DNA of 64,000 nt from JACQFK01 sp964619955 (GTDB lineage Bacteria; Planctomycetota; MHYJ01; JACPRB01): assembly GCA_964619955.1 (NCBI GenBank), contig CAZUJF010000007.1, forward strand, positions 62,001 to 126,000. Reading direction: 5' to 3'. Under the pieces are notes generated by a model. The model saw nothing but the letters and a program-made list of their open reading frames with translations, had not been told where the DNA came from and ran no database searches. A program made the position numbers and the translations under genes. Positions 1 to 9,221 of this stretch are shown here, in pieces. Position 1 is the stretch's first letter; every line of letters starts with the position of its first letter.

Positions 1-1
1 T

Positions 2-934
2 CTGACGGTCGCGGCTCGACGCTCCCTTGACGGCCCCGTCGCGGAGATCCTGGACCGGCATCTGGACCAGACCCTGGAACGCATGGTCGGCCTTCGAAAC
101 GAGGGGATGGCGAGCTCCCTCCAGGAGCTGTGCGAGGTCGCCATCGAGGGCGAAGCGCGGATCCGCTTCGAGGAGCAGGATGCCCGATTCCGGATCCCCG
201 CCGCCCCGGCGGACTCCCGGCGAAAGAGGGCTCAGAGTCTCTCGGAACTCCTGGCTCGACTCGGAAACCCCAGTTACAGCCACGGTTTGCCCGCTGTCGT
301 GGTTCATCGGGGCATCCACATCTCTCCGCTGGAGGACGTCCACCGCGCCAACCTGCCGACCAAGGAAACCCTGCTGTTGGAATGGAAGAACGGGGCCATC
401 CTCCGTTTTCCGGCGCATTTGCTGGGATCTCTCGAGGATCTCAATCTCTCCTTCTGCGTGCTCTACCTGGATGCCGCGGAGGCTGAGGAGCGGGCTCGGG
501 AGTCGACGGCCGCCCGCCTGAACCGGGACCTGGAACGCCGTTTGAGGGCTGCACGATCCCCCGGGGCAAGGGGCCTGGGGGATTCGATGGGCGATCACCG
601 CAATCGACTCTATCTGACGCAGGCGCTCCGGATCCGGAGTCTCCGCCACAGGCTTGGACCGGAGCACGCCGGCGCGCTCGATGCTTTGGTCGCGGAGGAT
701 GACGAAGCGCTTCGGCTCTCACTCCAGAACCACCTCTCTTGGGCGGACGTGGCGCCGGACCAGGGCCGCGAAGCGCTCTCCCGTTTGATCCAGACGGAGC
801 GGGATGCGCGCCAGACCGCGGAATTCCTGATCCGCTTGTGCGATCCGGCGCCCGTCCGGAATTTCCAGCCGCTCTTCCAGGACTTTCTGGAGGCGGACTC
901 GAGCCTCCAAGAGTTGATCCGGATGGAGCGATGA
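2..934 (+). CDS. Hypothetical protein, 5' end outside the window
   Basis: The reading frame is open to the left edge (first full codon at base 2), so the first visible ATG at 83 need not be the start and the N terminus is missing. About 310 residues are visible and the frame ends at a TGA. The visible part is charged, with an Arg/Glu-rich helical centre (about residues 185-290) and no obvious signal peptide or membrane segment. A short hydrophobic patch around SFCVLYLDAAEAE is followed by a long helical stretch. I do not recognise a family. Its 3' end faces the next gene, 28 bases away on the other strand. Confidence 0.6.
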   Translation: MTVAARRSLDGPVAEILDRHLDQTLERMVGLRNEGMASSLQELCEVAIEGEARIRFEEQDARFRIPAAPADSRRKRAQSLSELLARLGNPSYSHGLPAVVVHRGIHISPLEDVHRANLPTKETLLLEWKNGAILRFPAHLLGSLEDLNLSFCVLYLDAAEAEERARESTAARLNRDLERRLRAARSPGARGLGDSMGDHRNRLYLTQALRIRSLRHRLGPEHAGALDALVAEDDEALRLSLQNHLSWADVAPDQGREALSRLIQTERDARQTAEFLIRLCDPAPVRNFQPLFQDFLEADSSLQELIRMER

Positions 935-962
935 GACGGGACAGCCAGACCCGGAAGAACAG

Positions 963-2417
963 TCATCTCACGGCAACCAGCACCATTCCCCTCACCGGAT
1001 CGAATGCGATCACGTGAGGAGTGCTTCCGAGCATGCAAAGCACCGGCGCAACCTTGTCCGAGGCCTTCTCCACGACGGTCCGGAACTCCTCGCCGATCCA
1101 GGACTCCACCGACCCCGTCTCGGTCCAGAAGAAAACGACCGGGGTGCCCTCCCGGAAGACGATCCGGACGGCCTTTATGGGGCCGCTGGCCGCCAGGACC
1201 TTGCTGGATTCCGACTTCAGATTCCCCGCTGCATCGAAGATCGCCTCCAAGAGCAGCGGTTGCAACTCCGGCCCGGCCTCCCGGATCACCCAGGCTACGT
1301 GAATTCCACCCTCCGCCAGCCCCCGAATCACGGGCCGGCTGTCGGGCATCGCCTCCCCAAGGATCCCCGTCGCCCACGCATGGGACCCGAGCATCGGCGG
1401 CACGGCATCTCCGGAATAGGACATCCAGTCGAACCGGGGCGTGGCTCCCTCCATCCGAGCAAGCACCAGGCTTCGACGCGACCGCCCTTCCCACACATCG
1501 ATGTCGGCCGCGGTCGCTGCAGGGGCTGCGGCGAGCGGTCGCTCCGCCAGCAATCGTTCGGGCGATTTCGGATCCTTGAGATGATTCGCAAATCGCGCGA
1601 TCAGCAGCTTCGTCGATCCACCGCGGGTGGAAAGCGCGTAGAGATGCGCCACGCAGTCCCGGTCGAGTAGCGCCGGCTCTAGCAGTCGGTCCACGGACCC
1701 GGGGAGATCGAGCCGCCGGTTGAGCGGGTAAGCTCCTGAGGCGCCGAAGACCGTCCCCTCCTCGCGCCAGAACGTGAAGGTGAACAATGATTCCAGATGC
1801 GGGGTCGCACAGGCGACCGGGTCGACCGCTGCGGCCGGAAGCCTCCGGATTTCAGTCAGCGCCTGGCTCTGCGGCACCTCCTCCTCCCCTCCCCACAGTT
1901 GCCAGGTATCGAACCAGAGGCTTCGCTCAATCCCCTCGTCCGCGAGGCTGATTATCCGGACGGCGGCCGGCTCAGGTGCGCCCAGCGGAGCGGCGCTCAC
2001 TTGCAGAATGCGGGCCTCCTCGATCTTGAACTCCTCCAGGTTCGAGCTCACTCGGACGCCCTCAAAGATCAGCATCGAGGAAATCCGATACCTCCCGTTC
2101 TTGCGCATTGGAAGCAGGTCTTCCAGAAGAACACCTCCGGTCCATTCCTGTCCCGGCTGCAGGACGGCCATGCTGAACTCGGATTCGGGCAAGGGAGGAG
2201 AAAGGGAGGAATGGGCACCCCAGACAGGATCCGCGCAAAGCGCCTCTTGGGACCCGGGAACCTCGATCAAGAATTTGACGTTCGGACTGATGCCGGGCAG
2301 GGGGATACGGACAGGCCCGGCTCCCGAATTCCGAAGCGAAAGAGAGAGGAAGGGATCCTCCCCCCGGACGAAGCGGGGTTGCAGGATCGCGATCGAATAC
2401 ACCAGGTTCGGAGCCAT
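963..2417 (-). CDS. Uncharacterised beta-rich protein, paralog of the 3636-5177 product
   Basis: 484 residues from the only in-frame ATG near the start; a TGA lies four codons upstream. The first ~100 residues look like an Ig-like/BsuPI-type domain (phrases such as FVRGEDPFLSLSLRNSGAGP), followed by a long beta-rich C-terminal half in which short strands alternate with WxG-type turns, perhaps a propeller. The same order (FVRG/FITG, then xVxLRNSG or VELRLTNTG, then LxPGQ) occurs in the lipoprotein at 3636-5177, so I take them as distant paralogs. That relative has a signal peptide and this one does not, which raises the possibility of a mis-called or damaged N terminus. Function unknown. Confidence 0.65.
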   Translation of the reverse strand: MAPNLVYSIAILQPRFVRGEDPFLSLSLRNSGAGPVRIPLPGISPNVKFLIEVPGSQEALCADPVWGAHSSLSPPLPESEFSMAVLQPGQEWTGGVLLEDLLPMRKNGRYRISSMLIFEGVRVSSNLEEFKIEEARILQVSAAPLGAPEPAAVRIISLADEGIERSLWFDTWQLWGGEEEVPQSQALTEIRRLPAAAVDPVACATPHLESLFTFTFWREEGTVFGASGAYPLNRRLDLPGSVDRLLEPALLDRDCVAHLYALSTRGGSTKLLIARFANHLKDPKSPERLLAERPLAAAPAATAADIDVWEGRSRRSLVLARMEGATPRFDWMSYSGDAVPPMLGSHAWATGILGEAMPDSRPVIRGLAEGGIHVAWVIREAGPELQPLLLEAIFDAAGNLKSESSKVLAASGPIKAVRIVFREGTPVVFFWTETGSVESWIGEEFRTVVEKASDKVAPVLCMLGSTPHVIAFDPVRGMVLVAVR

Positions 2418-2808
2418 GCGGGCCTTCTGTCAGGCTTCGTGCCAGACGACAACCGTAGGCGGGAACGCCGCAAGGATCAAGGGATTCGTGGGTCCCTCCT
2501 CCCATGCAGGGCACCCTGGCGCCGCTTCGACCCAGGTTGATGCAAGCCCGCCCGTCCGGCCGTTCCCGCAGGAACGCTGGGATGTGGGAATGGGCTTCTT
2601 CCGCCTTCCCCGCGACCTTTCGTGATATCATGAAATTTCCGCGGCCCGGATCGCCCCGACTCGCCGGCTGGATTTCACCGCCTTCGGGCTTCCTTGCGGG
2701 ATGCCCTCCTTGGGACTCCGCATGCCCGCCTGCGGTTGAAGCGGCGCGAGGGTGTAACCTGCAAGGCCGCCTTCTTCTCCCCAAAGACAGCCGATCAGGG
2801 AGGCGACG
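2418..2808. other. Intergenic region, 391 bases
   Basis: The only gene-free stretch longer than 300 bases. It separates divergent genes. ORFs crossing it in several frames lack signal peptides, family features and good starts, so I do not call them. A strong Shine-Dalgarno (GGGAGGCG) precedes the ATG at 2809. An AT-richer patch near 2620-2640 (GTGATATCATGAAATTTCC) could hold promoter elements. On the minus strand a GGAGGAGGG tract near 2500 lies about 90 bases upstream of the ATG at 2417. Confidence 0.5.
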
Positions 2809-3639
2809 ATGGGACCCGTCTTAGGCTGGCTGGGCTGCTGCCTGGCCCAGGCTGCGGCCGCGAAGGAGGAACCCGTGAGCAGCATCTTCATAGAGGATGT
2901 CCCGCTGGAGAAGGCGGTGAGGCTGGCCAGACGGATCATCTTGGGAACGCTGCTGGACAAGGGAGCCTTCCGGTTTCCCGGCACCCCCGAGATTTCGCCC
3001 CAGCCGGAAGGAGAAGCCCTCGTCTGCCTGCGGATCCGGGTCCTGCGCTCGCTGAAGGGGAAGGCCGCCGGTCCTGACGAGACGGTTTGCCTGTTCCATC
3101 CGGGTCAATGGTATCGCCACACCCAGGCTGCCGCCATCAAGGGCGGCGTCGTCTCCTACCACGACCCGCGCTATCGGAAACCGGTCCCTGAGGAGGCGTT
3201 CCTGGTCGGCAAGGAATACGTCTTCTTCCTCGGAGGCGATCCCGCACCGGCCGCCTTCCCAAAGCAATCCGCGTTTCTGGCCTGCGACGGGGCCTACGAT
3301 CTGGCGGAACGGGAAAAGATGGTGCTTGCCATCCTCCAGGCCGGGGTGCCGGTCGACTACAACCACGCCTTCACCCTCCCGAACAGGGGAAAAGCCCGTT
3401 TCGCGGATTCCCTGGAGCTGGTGCTCTTGGGCAGTTCCAGAACGGAGGCACCGGGCCGCGAATCCGCGCGCCTCCAGCTCACGTTGGGAAGCAGGACAGG
3501 CACACTTCAGCTCTCCCGAGGCACCGCACAAGACGGGACAGCGTCAGGGGAGACGCAAACCTGGGGGGATTACTGCGTCCGCCTGCACGAAGTGAGCGGC
3601 GACGGGGAAGCCGCCCTCGAGGTGAAGAAGGTCCCGTGA
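2809..3639 (+). CDS. Exported protein, NTR/TIMP-like pattern, function unknown
   Basis: 276 residues starting at an ATG with GGGAGGCG nine bases upstream. The N terminus (MGPVLGWLGCCLAQAAAAK) reads as a signal peptide with cleavage after an Ala run. Residues 40-140 hold the sequence pattern ILGTLLDKG, then RIRVLRSLKGK, then FLVGKEYVFFL, which resembles the beta-barrel core of secreted NTR/TIMP-like proteins (a KGK turn followed by a GKxYxFFL strand); this is a pattern resemblance only. The C-terminal 80 residues are a separate beta-rich part. The gene overlaps the next start by four bases (GTGA), so the two are translationally coupled and their products probably act together at the cell surface. 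Confidence 0.65.
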   Translation: MGPVLGWLGCCLAQAAAAKEEPVSSIFIEDVPLEKAVRLARRIILGTLLDKGAFRFPGTPEISPQPEGEALVCLRIRVLRSLKGKAAGPDETVCLFHPGQWYRHTQAAAIKGGVVSYHDPRYRKPVPEEAFLVGKEYVFFLGGDPAPAAFPKQSAFLACDGAYDLAEREKMVLAILQAGVPVDYNHAFTLPNRGKARFADSLELVLLGSSRTEAPGRESARLQLTLGSRTGTLQLSRGTAQDGTASGETQTWGDYCVRLHEVSGDGEAALEVKKVP

Positions 3640-5177
3640 ACCGCGGGAAGCGGATGATGGCCGTTGGCATCGTTCTCCTGCTGTTGTCGCCCGGCAGCGG
3701 CTGCCGCAGCCCGTTCGAAAGGAGCACCCCCGTGGAATTCGAGCTTAAGCTCGATCGGACCCGTTTCATCACCGGAGCATCGGTGAACGTGGAGCTTCGC
3801 CTCACCAACACCGGTTCGGAGCCGATCGACGCACCGCATCTGATCAACGAAGCGAACGACTTTCCTGTCTATACGCTCATCGGCCCGGAGCACCCCGAGG
3901 GAGTGCGATTCACGTTCCGATCGATCACCCAGAGCAAAGATCTCCCTCCCGCGACCGCTCCGTATCTGAAACGACTCGGTCCCGGACAATCCTTTTTGGA
4001 CGGGTTCCGTCTCGAGGAATGGATCCCGGACCTCAAACCCGGGGCCTATACGCTGCAGGCCCGCCTCGAAGGGGAAGGCTGGGAAGCCACCAGCGAGCCG
4101 GCGCGGTTCGTCCTGGAGCCGACGGAATTTCTTTCGGCCACTCCCGCCCTGGACGTGCAAGCTGATCGGGACCTCCCGTTCCGGATCGAGTGGTTGGGGC
4201 GCTGCGACTCCGGCGTCTTCCTCGGAGAATCCTTTTTCGTAGAGGAGCGAAAGGAAGGGGTCTTGAAGAGATGGGGGGGACGCTGCGTCTTCCCGGTTGG
4301 AGCCTCGGCCTCAGAACCCTTCGCCCCTTGGACGACTTTCCACCGCGCGAGGCTTGCTGCCGGTTGGCACGGCTGGAAGGAGGGGAAGGATCTGCTCATG
4401 CTCCCCATGGGTGCGGATCGGCCCTTTCGACTGGATCTCGGCTCGGTGCAGGCCCGCTTGGTCCGGCCCGCCTGGATGCTGCCGTCCAAGGATCAGGATG
4501 TCCTAACCCTCTCCGGCGACGGCCGGCTCCTGCATCTGCACCGCCTCCCCCATCCGGTCACCGGACACGATTGGAGCCCCCGGCTGAAGACGTGGTCGCT
4601 GGAATTGCCGGGCCCGGCCCTGTCGGCCCGCAGCGCTGCGCGCGATTTCGGATCCCACAGCGTCCGGAGTTGCGCCGTTCTGATGCAGAAGGACCTTTCG
4701 CTGCTGGTCGGGTTGATCGAAGCCAGGGGCGAAGAGGCAGGCCGGCTCCGGGAAACGATCGAGATCCCCCACGCACGAGCCCTGGGGGATTCGCAGCCGG
4801 CGATCCTCATCGACGAACAGGGCAGGACCCATGTATCGGTCCTGTATCGTCCCGGGAGCGGGGCTTCAGGCGCCCGCGTGCTCGACGCCGTCTTCCCCGC
4901 CGATCCGACCGGGACTCCGACGAGCGAGTCCAGCCTCCTTCCGGAACCGGGCCCGGTCGCGCGAGGCGCACTGCATCTGAGCGACGAAGGCTCCCGGCTC
5001 CGGCGGGACTGGGTACTGCTCCGGGAGGACGGGATCCTGGTTCTTAGGAACGCCACGATACGCCCGCACCGGCTTCCTGCTCCGCCGGCCTTGCCGCTGG
5101 AGATTCTTCGCTTCCAGTCGAGCTACCTGCTGCTCCTGGATCCCCGCTCCGGGCCGGCGCTCCATCGTCTGCAGTGA
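3636..5177 (+). CDS. Putative lipoprotein, paralog of the 963-2417 product
   Basis: 513 residues from a GTG overlapping the stop of the preceding gene. The N terminus has Lys/Arg residues, a hydrophobic run and a Cys (LLLLSPGSGC), so it is probably exported and possibly lipidated, although the residue at -3 is not the usual Leu. Residues 30-150 form an Ig-like domain (VELRLTNTGSEPI, LGPGQSFLDGF); the remaining ~360 residues are beta-rich with repeated DGRLLHLH/GRTHVSVLY-type strands, consistent with a propeller. Its relative at 963-2417 has the same layout. No catalytic motif was seen and no function can be named. Confidence 0.65.
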   Translation: MNRGKRMMAVGIVLLLLSPGSGCRSPFERSTPVEFELKLDRTRFITGASVNVELRLTNTGSEPIDAPHLINEANDFPVYTLIGPEHPEGVRFTFRSITQSKDLPPATAPYLKRLGPGQSFLDGFRLEEWIPDLKPGAYTLQARLEGEGWEATSEPARFVLEPTEFLSATPALDVQADRDLPFRIEWLGRCDSGVFLGESFFVEERKEGVLKRWGGRCVFPVGASASEPFAPWTTFHRARLAAGWHGWKEGKDLLMLPMGADRPFRLDLGSVQARLVRPAWMLPSKDQDVLTLSGDGRLLHLHRLPHPVTGHDWSPRLKTWSLELPGPALSARSAARDFGSHSVRSCAVLMQKDLSLLVGLIEARGEEAGRLRETIEIPHARALGDSQPAILIDEQGRTHVSVLYRPGSGASGARVLDAVFPADPTGTPTSESSLLPEPGPVARGALHLSDEGSRLRRDWVLLREDGILVLRNATIRPHRLPAPPALPLEILRFQSSYLLLLDPRSGPALHRLQ

Positions 5178-5202
5178 GCCGGTCCCCGATGCTTTGCCCC
5201 CC

Positions 5203-7490
5203 TCAACGCCGCAGCGGCGTGCCCGTCCCCGTCACCGGGACCAGCTGCAGGCGGCTCACGTGGTAGGCGCTGTGGTGCGCCCCGAGGAAGATCGCCTTCT
5301 TGTTCGGCACCGCCCACTGCGGAAACATCGACCCCCGCGAGAGCTCGCCCTTGTAGCTCAGCATCAGCACGTCGTCGACGAGCAGCTCCAGACCCGTGCG
5401 GCGCACCTTGACCACGAGGCGCGCCTCCTTCCCCGTCTGCAGCAGCGGACGCTCGGCGCGCGCCAGGTCCCCGGTCTGCCCCTGCAGCGCGCTGTACTGG
5501 CCGTTCCCCGCGTCGATCATCAGGCCCGCCTGCGACGCGCCCTGCACCAGCCCGAGGTAGAAGTCGTTGCCGCCCTGGCGGCGCTCGACCGTCATCAGGA
5601 GGTCGTACTCCGCCGGCGGCTGGTACGGGATCATGATGCGCGCAAACCCCTCGACCGGCGACGAGAGCCCGCCTTCGATCCGCCAGGTCCCGCCGACGCC
5701 GTCCTTCGACGGATCCACGAGCGCCAGCAGGTCCACCGCGCCCTTCGGAGGCGGAACCGGGGCGCGCAGCAGGCGGCCCGCGCCCGCCACGGGCACGAGG
5801 ACGATCTTCGTGAAGCGATAGGAGCTGCCCCAGGCGGCCAGGAAGAGGACGTTCGGGTTCCCGACCTTCCAGCCGTCCGGCAGCGAGAGCCGGCTCGACG
5901 CGCCCTTGTAGTCGATGACCGTGCGGCCGTCGACGATCGCCGACACGCCGGACTTGCGGACCTTGAGCTCGACCCTGGAGGCCGTCCCGGATTTGAACAG
6001 CGGGCCCGTCACCACGGCCGGCCCGCCGCCGTCCAGCGACTCGAGACCGGCCTTGTACCCCGACCCGGGCTGGCTGTCGAGCGTGGCCGCCCACTGGAAG
6101 TTCCCGCGCGCGAGGCCCAGCAGCAGCCCGTCGCTGCCCTCCACGCGCTCGATCTCGTAGTGGACGTCGTACTCGTCGGGCGGCACGTAGGGGATGGCCA
6201 GGCGGATGTGGTCGCCGGCGGAGCACGTGAGCGAGGTCGCATCCTTGACCCAGTCCCCCTTGATCGCGTCTTTCGCCGGCTCGACCAGCGCCAGCAGGTC
6301 CACCGCGTTCCTGGGGAGCGGGGCGTCCTCGACCTTGGCGCGAAGGTCGCGTCCCTTCCCCGACACCGGGAGCAGGTGCAACTGATGGATCGCGAAGGCC
6401 GTGTGATGGGCCCCGATGAACATCGCCTCCTTCACCGGCACGTCCCACTTCTCGGGAAGAAGTTCGCGCCCCTCATTGCCCTTGAGCGGCAGGGTGACGA
6501 TCTTCCGCCCGTCTGCCGTGAGGGTGATCGAGCGCTTCCGCACGGAAACCTGAAGGAGCACGGGTTTGTTCAGCGGCAGCACGCCCCCGGGAAAGCGGCC
6601 GACCGCCTCCCCTTTCTGGGTCATGTCCCCCACGCCGGTGTACGAGGAATGCCCGGCATCCACGCTGATCCCCACCACGGCCGTCCCCGCCGGGACCCCG
6701 AGGTAGAAATCCTCGTCATGCTGGCGTCGCTCGACCAGGAGGCGCCAGTCGTATTCCTCCGGGGGCACGTACGGGACCACGATCCGTCCGAACCATTCCT
6801 GTCCCGAGAGGAGCTTTCCGCCGGCGACGGTCCAGGAGCCGTTGACCGAGTCCTTCGCGGGATCCACGAGCGCCAGGAGGTCGACCGTTCCGCGCGGCAG
6901 CGGGACGGCCTTCGGGACCGGCGGCGGCGTCCGGGTCGGGCGGCCGGTCCCCGTCACGGACACGAGCGCCAGGTGCGTGAACGTGACCTCGGACTGCCAG
7001 TGCCCCAGGAAGAGCGCCTGCTTGTTCGGCACGTCCCAGCGCGGGAAGTTCGTCAGCCGCGCCGTGGATCCCTTCCACTCATAGAGCGGCTTGCCGTCGC
7101 GCAGGACCGTGAGGCCGCTCTTGCGGACGCGGATCTCGAACGAGGCCCAGCCGCCGGGCGGGACCTGCATCCCGCGCGCCGCGGTGTGCTGGCCGCCGTC
7201 GAGCATCTCGAGGCCGCTCTGGCCGCCCTCGGACGGCAGCTTGTCGAAAAAGGCCGTCCACTGGGCCGCGCCCCGCGCGAGGCCGACGACGAAGCCGTCC
7301 GCCGAGTCGCCGCGCATGACGCCGAGGATCAGGTCGTATTCGTCGGGCGGCAGGTACGGGATCTGGAGCCGCACGTGCTCGCCCGCCGGCGAGCGCAGGA
7401 CGCCGCCTTCGCGGATCCAGCTGCCCTCGACCGCGTCCTTCGCGGGATCGATCAGCGCCAGCAGGTCGACGGCGTTGCGAGGCAGCGGGA
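5203..7490 (-). repeat. Four in-frame tandem domain repeats encoded in the kinase gene
   Basis: The exported part of the kinase contains four consecutive copies of one ~190-residue domain, beginning near bases 7490, 6905, 6320 and 5745. Each copy starts with the VDLLAL opening, then a (G)xW, then IPY(L/V/Q)PP(D/E)EYD, then GL(A/V)(R/Q)G or similar, then a basic VRK(S/R/T) strand and a closing LFLG...VPV(T/S/A)G. Copies are diverged at protein level, so this is an old duplication and not a DNA repeat. The fold is probably a concanavalin-like sandwich, as in DUF1080 proteins, but that is inference. A fifth copy ends the protein encoded at 23876-25756. Confidence 0.85.
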
Positions 7491-9159
7491 GGTCCCGCGG
7501 GGCGGCCGCGGGAGCGGGGACGGGAAGCGCGGCGGGCGCCGGGTTCGGCGCGGGAGCCGGAGCCGGGGCCGGGGCCGGTGTGGGCTTCCCGCTCGCGATG
7601 AGCCGCGCTTCGTTGACGAGCTTGAGGAACTGCTGGACGGCCTTCACCTGGTCGCCGGCGCGCTTCTTGACCTCCTCGCTCCCGACCTCGGTGAGCGCGC
7701 GGTACTTGCCGAGAGCCTCCTCCGCCTTGAACGCCGCCTGCGCCATGAGGTCGGCCGATGCCTTCTCCTTCCCCTCCTCGAACTGCTTCCGCGCCTCGGC
7801 GAAGATCGACTCGGCCTTGGACCAGACCTCCTCGAGCGCGTCCTGCTTCGCGGGCGCAGGCGCGGGCGGCGGGACCGGCTCCTTCGGCGCCGGCAGCGAC
7901 ACCGCCGGCTCCGCGGGCTTCTCGACGACCGGGAGCGGGGGCGGCTCCGCGGGGACCGGGACCGGGTCCGGCTTCGGCTCGACCGGCTTCGGGACCTTGG
8001 CGACGGGCCGGGGCTTCGGCACTTCGGGGACCGGCTTGGAACCGCCGCCGAGCAGCGTCGCGAGCAGGATGACGAGAGCCAGGGCCGCGGCCCCGATCCC
8101 GATCCATTTCACAGGCAGGGGCTTCTTCTCCGGGGCCGCAGGCTCGGCGGACTTGAGGACCCGCTCCGGCGTCGGCGCGGGAGCGGACGTGAGGTCCTCG
8201 AGGACCTTGTCGAGGTCCCGTCCCAGCGCGGCGGCGTTCTCGGGGCGCGACGCGGGGTTCTTCGCGAGCAGGCGCCGGACGAGCTCCTGGAGGGAGCGCG
8301 GCGCGTGAGGCGCATGTTTGTGAAGGGACGGCGGGGTCTCGTTGACGTGTTTGAGCAGCAGCGCCGTCGCGCTCGGGGCCTGGAAGGGGGTCCGGCCGGC
8401 GGCCCCCTCGAAGAGGATGACCCCCATGGCGTAGAGGTCGGAGCGGCCGTCGACTTTCTTTGCCTGGGCGTGCTCGGGCGAGACGTAGTGCGGGGTGCCG
8501 ACGAGCATGCCGGTCTGCGTGAGTTTCGTGGCGGCGTCGGAGGCGACGGCCAGGCCGAAGTCGGAGATCTTCGCGGTCCCATCCTTCCCCACGAGGATGT
8601 TGCCGGGCTTGAGGTCGCGGTGGACGAGGCCCGCGCCGTGGACGGCCTCGAGGCCGCGGGCGACGTCGCGCATGATCTTGACGAAGACCGGGAGGGAGGG
8701 CTTCTTCGCGAGCTCGGCGTCGAGCGTGACCCCGTCCACGTACTCCATGGCGAGGAAGAGGAACTCGCCGGCGAGCAGATCGGAGCCGCGGCCGAAGTCG
8801 TAGATGTGCACGACGTTGGGATGGTTGAGGGCGGCGAGCCCGCGGGCCTCGCGCTCGAAGCGGGCGGCGAACTCGGCGTTGCCCGCGAGCTGGGGCGAGA
8901 GCATCTTGAGGGCGACGAGGCGGCCGAGCTGGGTCTGGCGGGCCTTGTAGACGACCCCCATGCCGCCCTGGCCGAGGACCTCGAGGATCTCGAAGCCCTG
9001 GACGCTGTCGCCGGACTTCAACGGGACCCCCAGGGAGCCCGGGGCTCCGAGGGCCGCGTCGGCGAGGCACTTCGGACAGACGCCCTGAAACTCATCATCG
9101 ACCATCCGGCGCGTGAAATCCGCGCCGCAGCGCGGGCAGCGTACCGATTCCACCGTCAT
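5203..9159 (-). CDS. Transmembrane Ser/Thr protein kinase with four tandem C-terminal sensor-like domains
   Basis: 1318 residues. I place the start at 9159 because AGGAGAGG lies five bases upstream; the open frame runs farther but looks non-coding. Domains in order: zinc ribbon (C8, C11, C28, C31); Hanks-type kinase about 55-320 with glycine loop GQGGMG at 63, Lys85, HRD 180-182, DFG 200-202 and an SPEHAQ activation segment; one membrane helix at 352-371; a Pro-rich linker; a helical coil at about 440-525; a Pro/Ala linker; then four ~190-residue repeats from 558 to the end, each opening with VDLLAL(I/V)(D/E)P(A/S)KD. All catalytic residues are present, so it should be active. It probably senses something outside the membrane and phosphorylates cytoplasmic partners. 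An ECF sigma gene lies 62 bases upstream on the same strand, a pairing typical of planctomycete ECF-STK groups. Confidence 0.93.
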   Translation of the reverse strand: MTVESVRCPRCGADFTRRMVDDEFQGVCPKCLADAALGAPGSLGVPLKSGDSVQGFEILEVLGQGGMGVVYKARQTQLGRLVALKMLSPQLAGNAEFAARFEREARGLAALNHPNVVHIYDFGRGSDLLAGEFLFLAMEYVDGVTLDAELAKKPSLPVFVKIMRDVARGLEAVHGAGLVHRDLKPGNILVGKDGTAKISDFGLAVASDAATKLTQTGMLVGTPHYVSPEHAQAKKVDGRSDLYAMGVILFEGAAGRTPFQAPSATALLLKHVNETPPSLHKHAPHAPRSLQELVRRLLAKNPASRPENAAALGRDLDKVLEDLTSAPAPTPERVLKSAEPAAPEKKPLPVKWIGIGAAALALVILLATLLGGGSKPVPEVPKPRPVAKVPKPVEPKPDPVPVPAEPPPLPVVEKPAEPAVSLPAPKEPVPPPAPAPAKQDALEEVWSKAESIFAEARKQFEEGKEKASADLMAQAAFKAEEALGKYRALTEVGSEEVKKRAGDQVKAVQQFLKLVNEARLIASGKPTPAPAPAPAPAPNPAPAALPVPAPAAAPRDLPLPRNAVDLLALIDPAKDAVEGSWIREGGVLRSPAGEHVRLQIPYLPPDEYDLILGVMRGDSADGFVVGLARGAAQWTAFFDKLPSEGGQSGLEMLDGGQHTAARGMQVPPGGWASFEIRVRKSGLTVLRDGKPLYEWKGSTARLTNFPRWDVPNKQALFLGHWQSEVTFTHLALVSVTGTGRPTRTPPPVPKAVPLPRGTVDLLALVDPAKDSVNGSWTVAGGKLLSGQEWFGRIVVPYVPPEEYDWRLLVERRQHDEDFYLGVPAGTAVVGISVDAGHSSYTGVGDMTQKGEAVGRFPGGVLPLNKPVLLQVSVRKRSITLTADGRKIVTLPLKGNEGRELLPEKWDVPVKEAMFIGAHHTAFAIHQLHLLPVSGKGRDLRAKVEDAPLPRNAVDLLALVEPAKDAIKGDWVKDATSLTCSAGDHIRLAIPYVPPDEYDVHYEIERVEGSDGLLLGLARGNFQWAATLDSQPGSGYKAGLESLDGGGPAVVTGPLFKSGTASRVELKVRKSGVSAIVDGRTVIDYKGASSRLSLPDGWKVGNPNVLFLAAWGSSYRFTKIVLVPVAGAGRLLRAPVPPPKGAVDLLALVDPSKDGVGGTWRIEGGLSSPVEGFARIMIPYQPPAEYDLLMTVERRQGGNDFYLGLVQGASQAGLMIDAGNGQYSALQGQTGDLARAERPLLQTGKEARLVVKVRRTGLELLVDDVLMLSYKGELSRGSMFPQWAVPNKKAIFLGAHHSAYHVSRLQLVPVTGTGTPLRR

Positions 9160-9221
9160 TGAACCTCTCCTGCTCATTCTAACGAGGAGGAGCGGAATCG
9201 GCAGGCAGGACTTTCGGAAAA

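Noticed and set aside
5194..9162. A 1322-codon open frame on the plus strand opposite the kinase gene
   Set aside because: It is a GC-rich antisense shadow: Arg/Gly-rich, low complexity, no domain, while the minus strand encodes a clear kinase.
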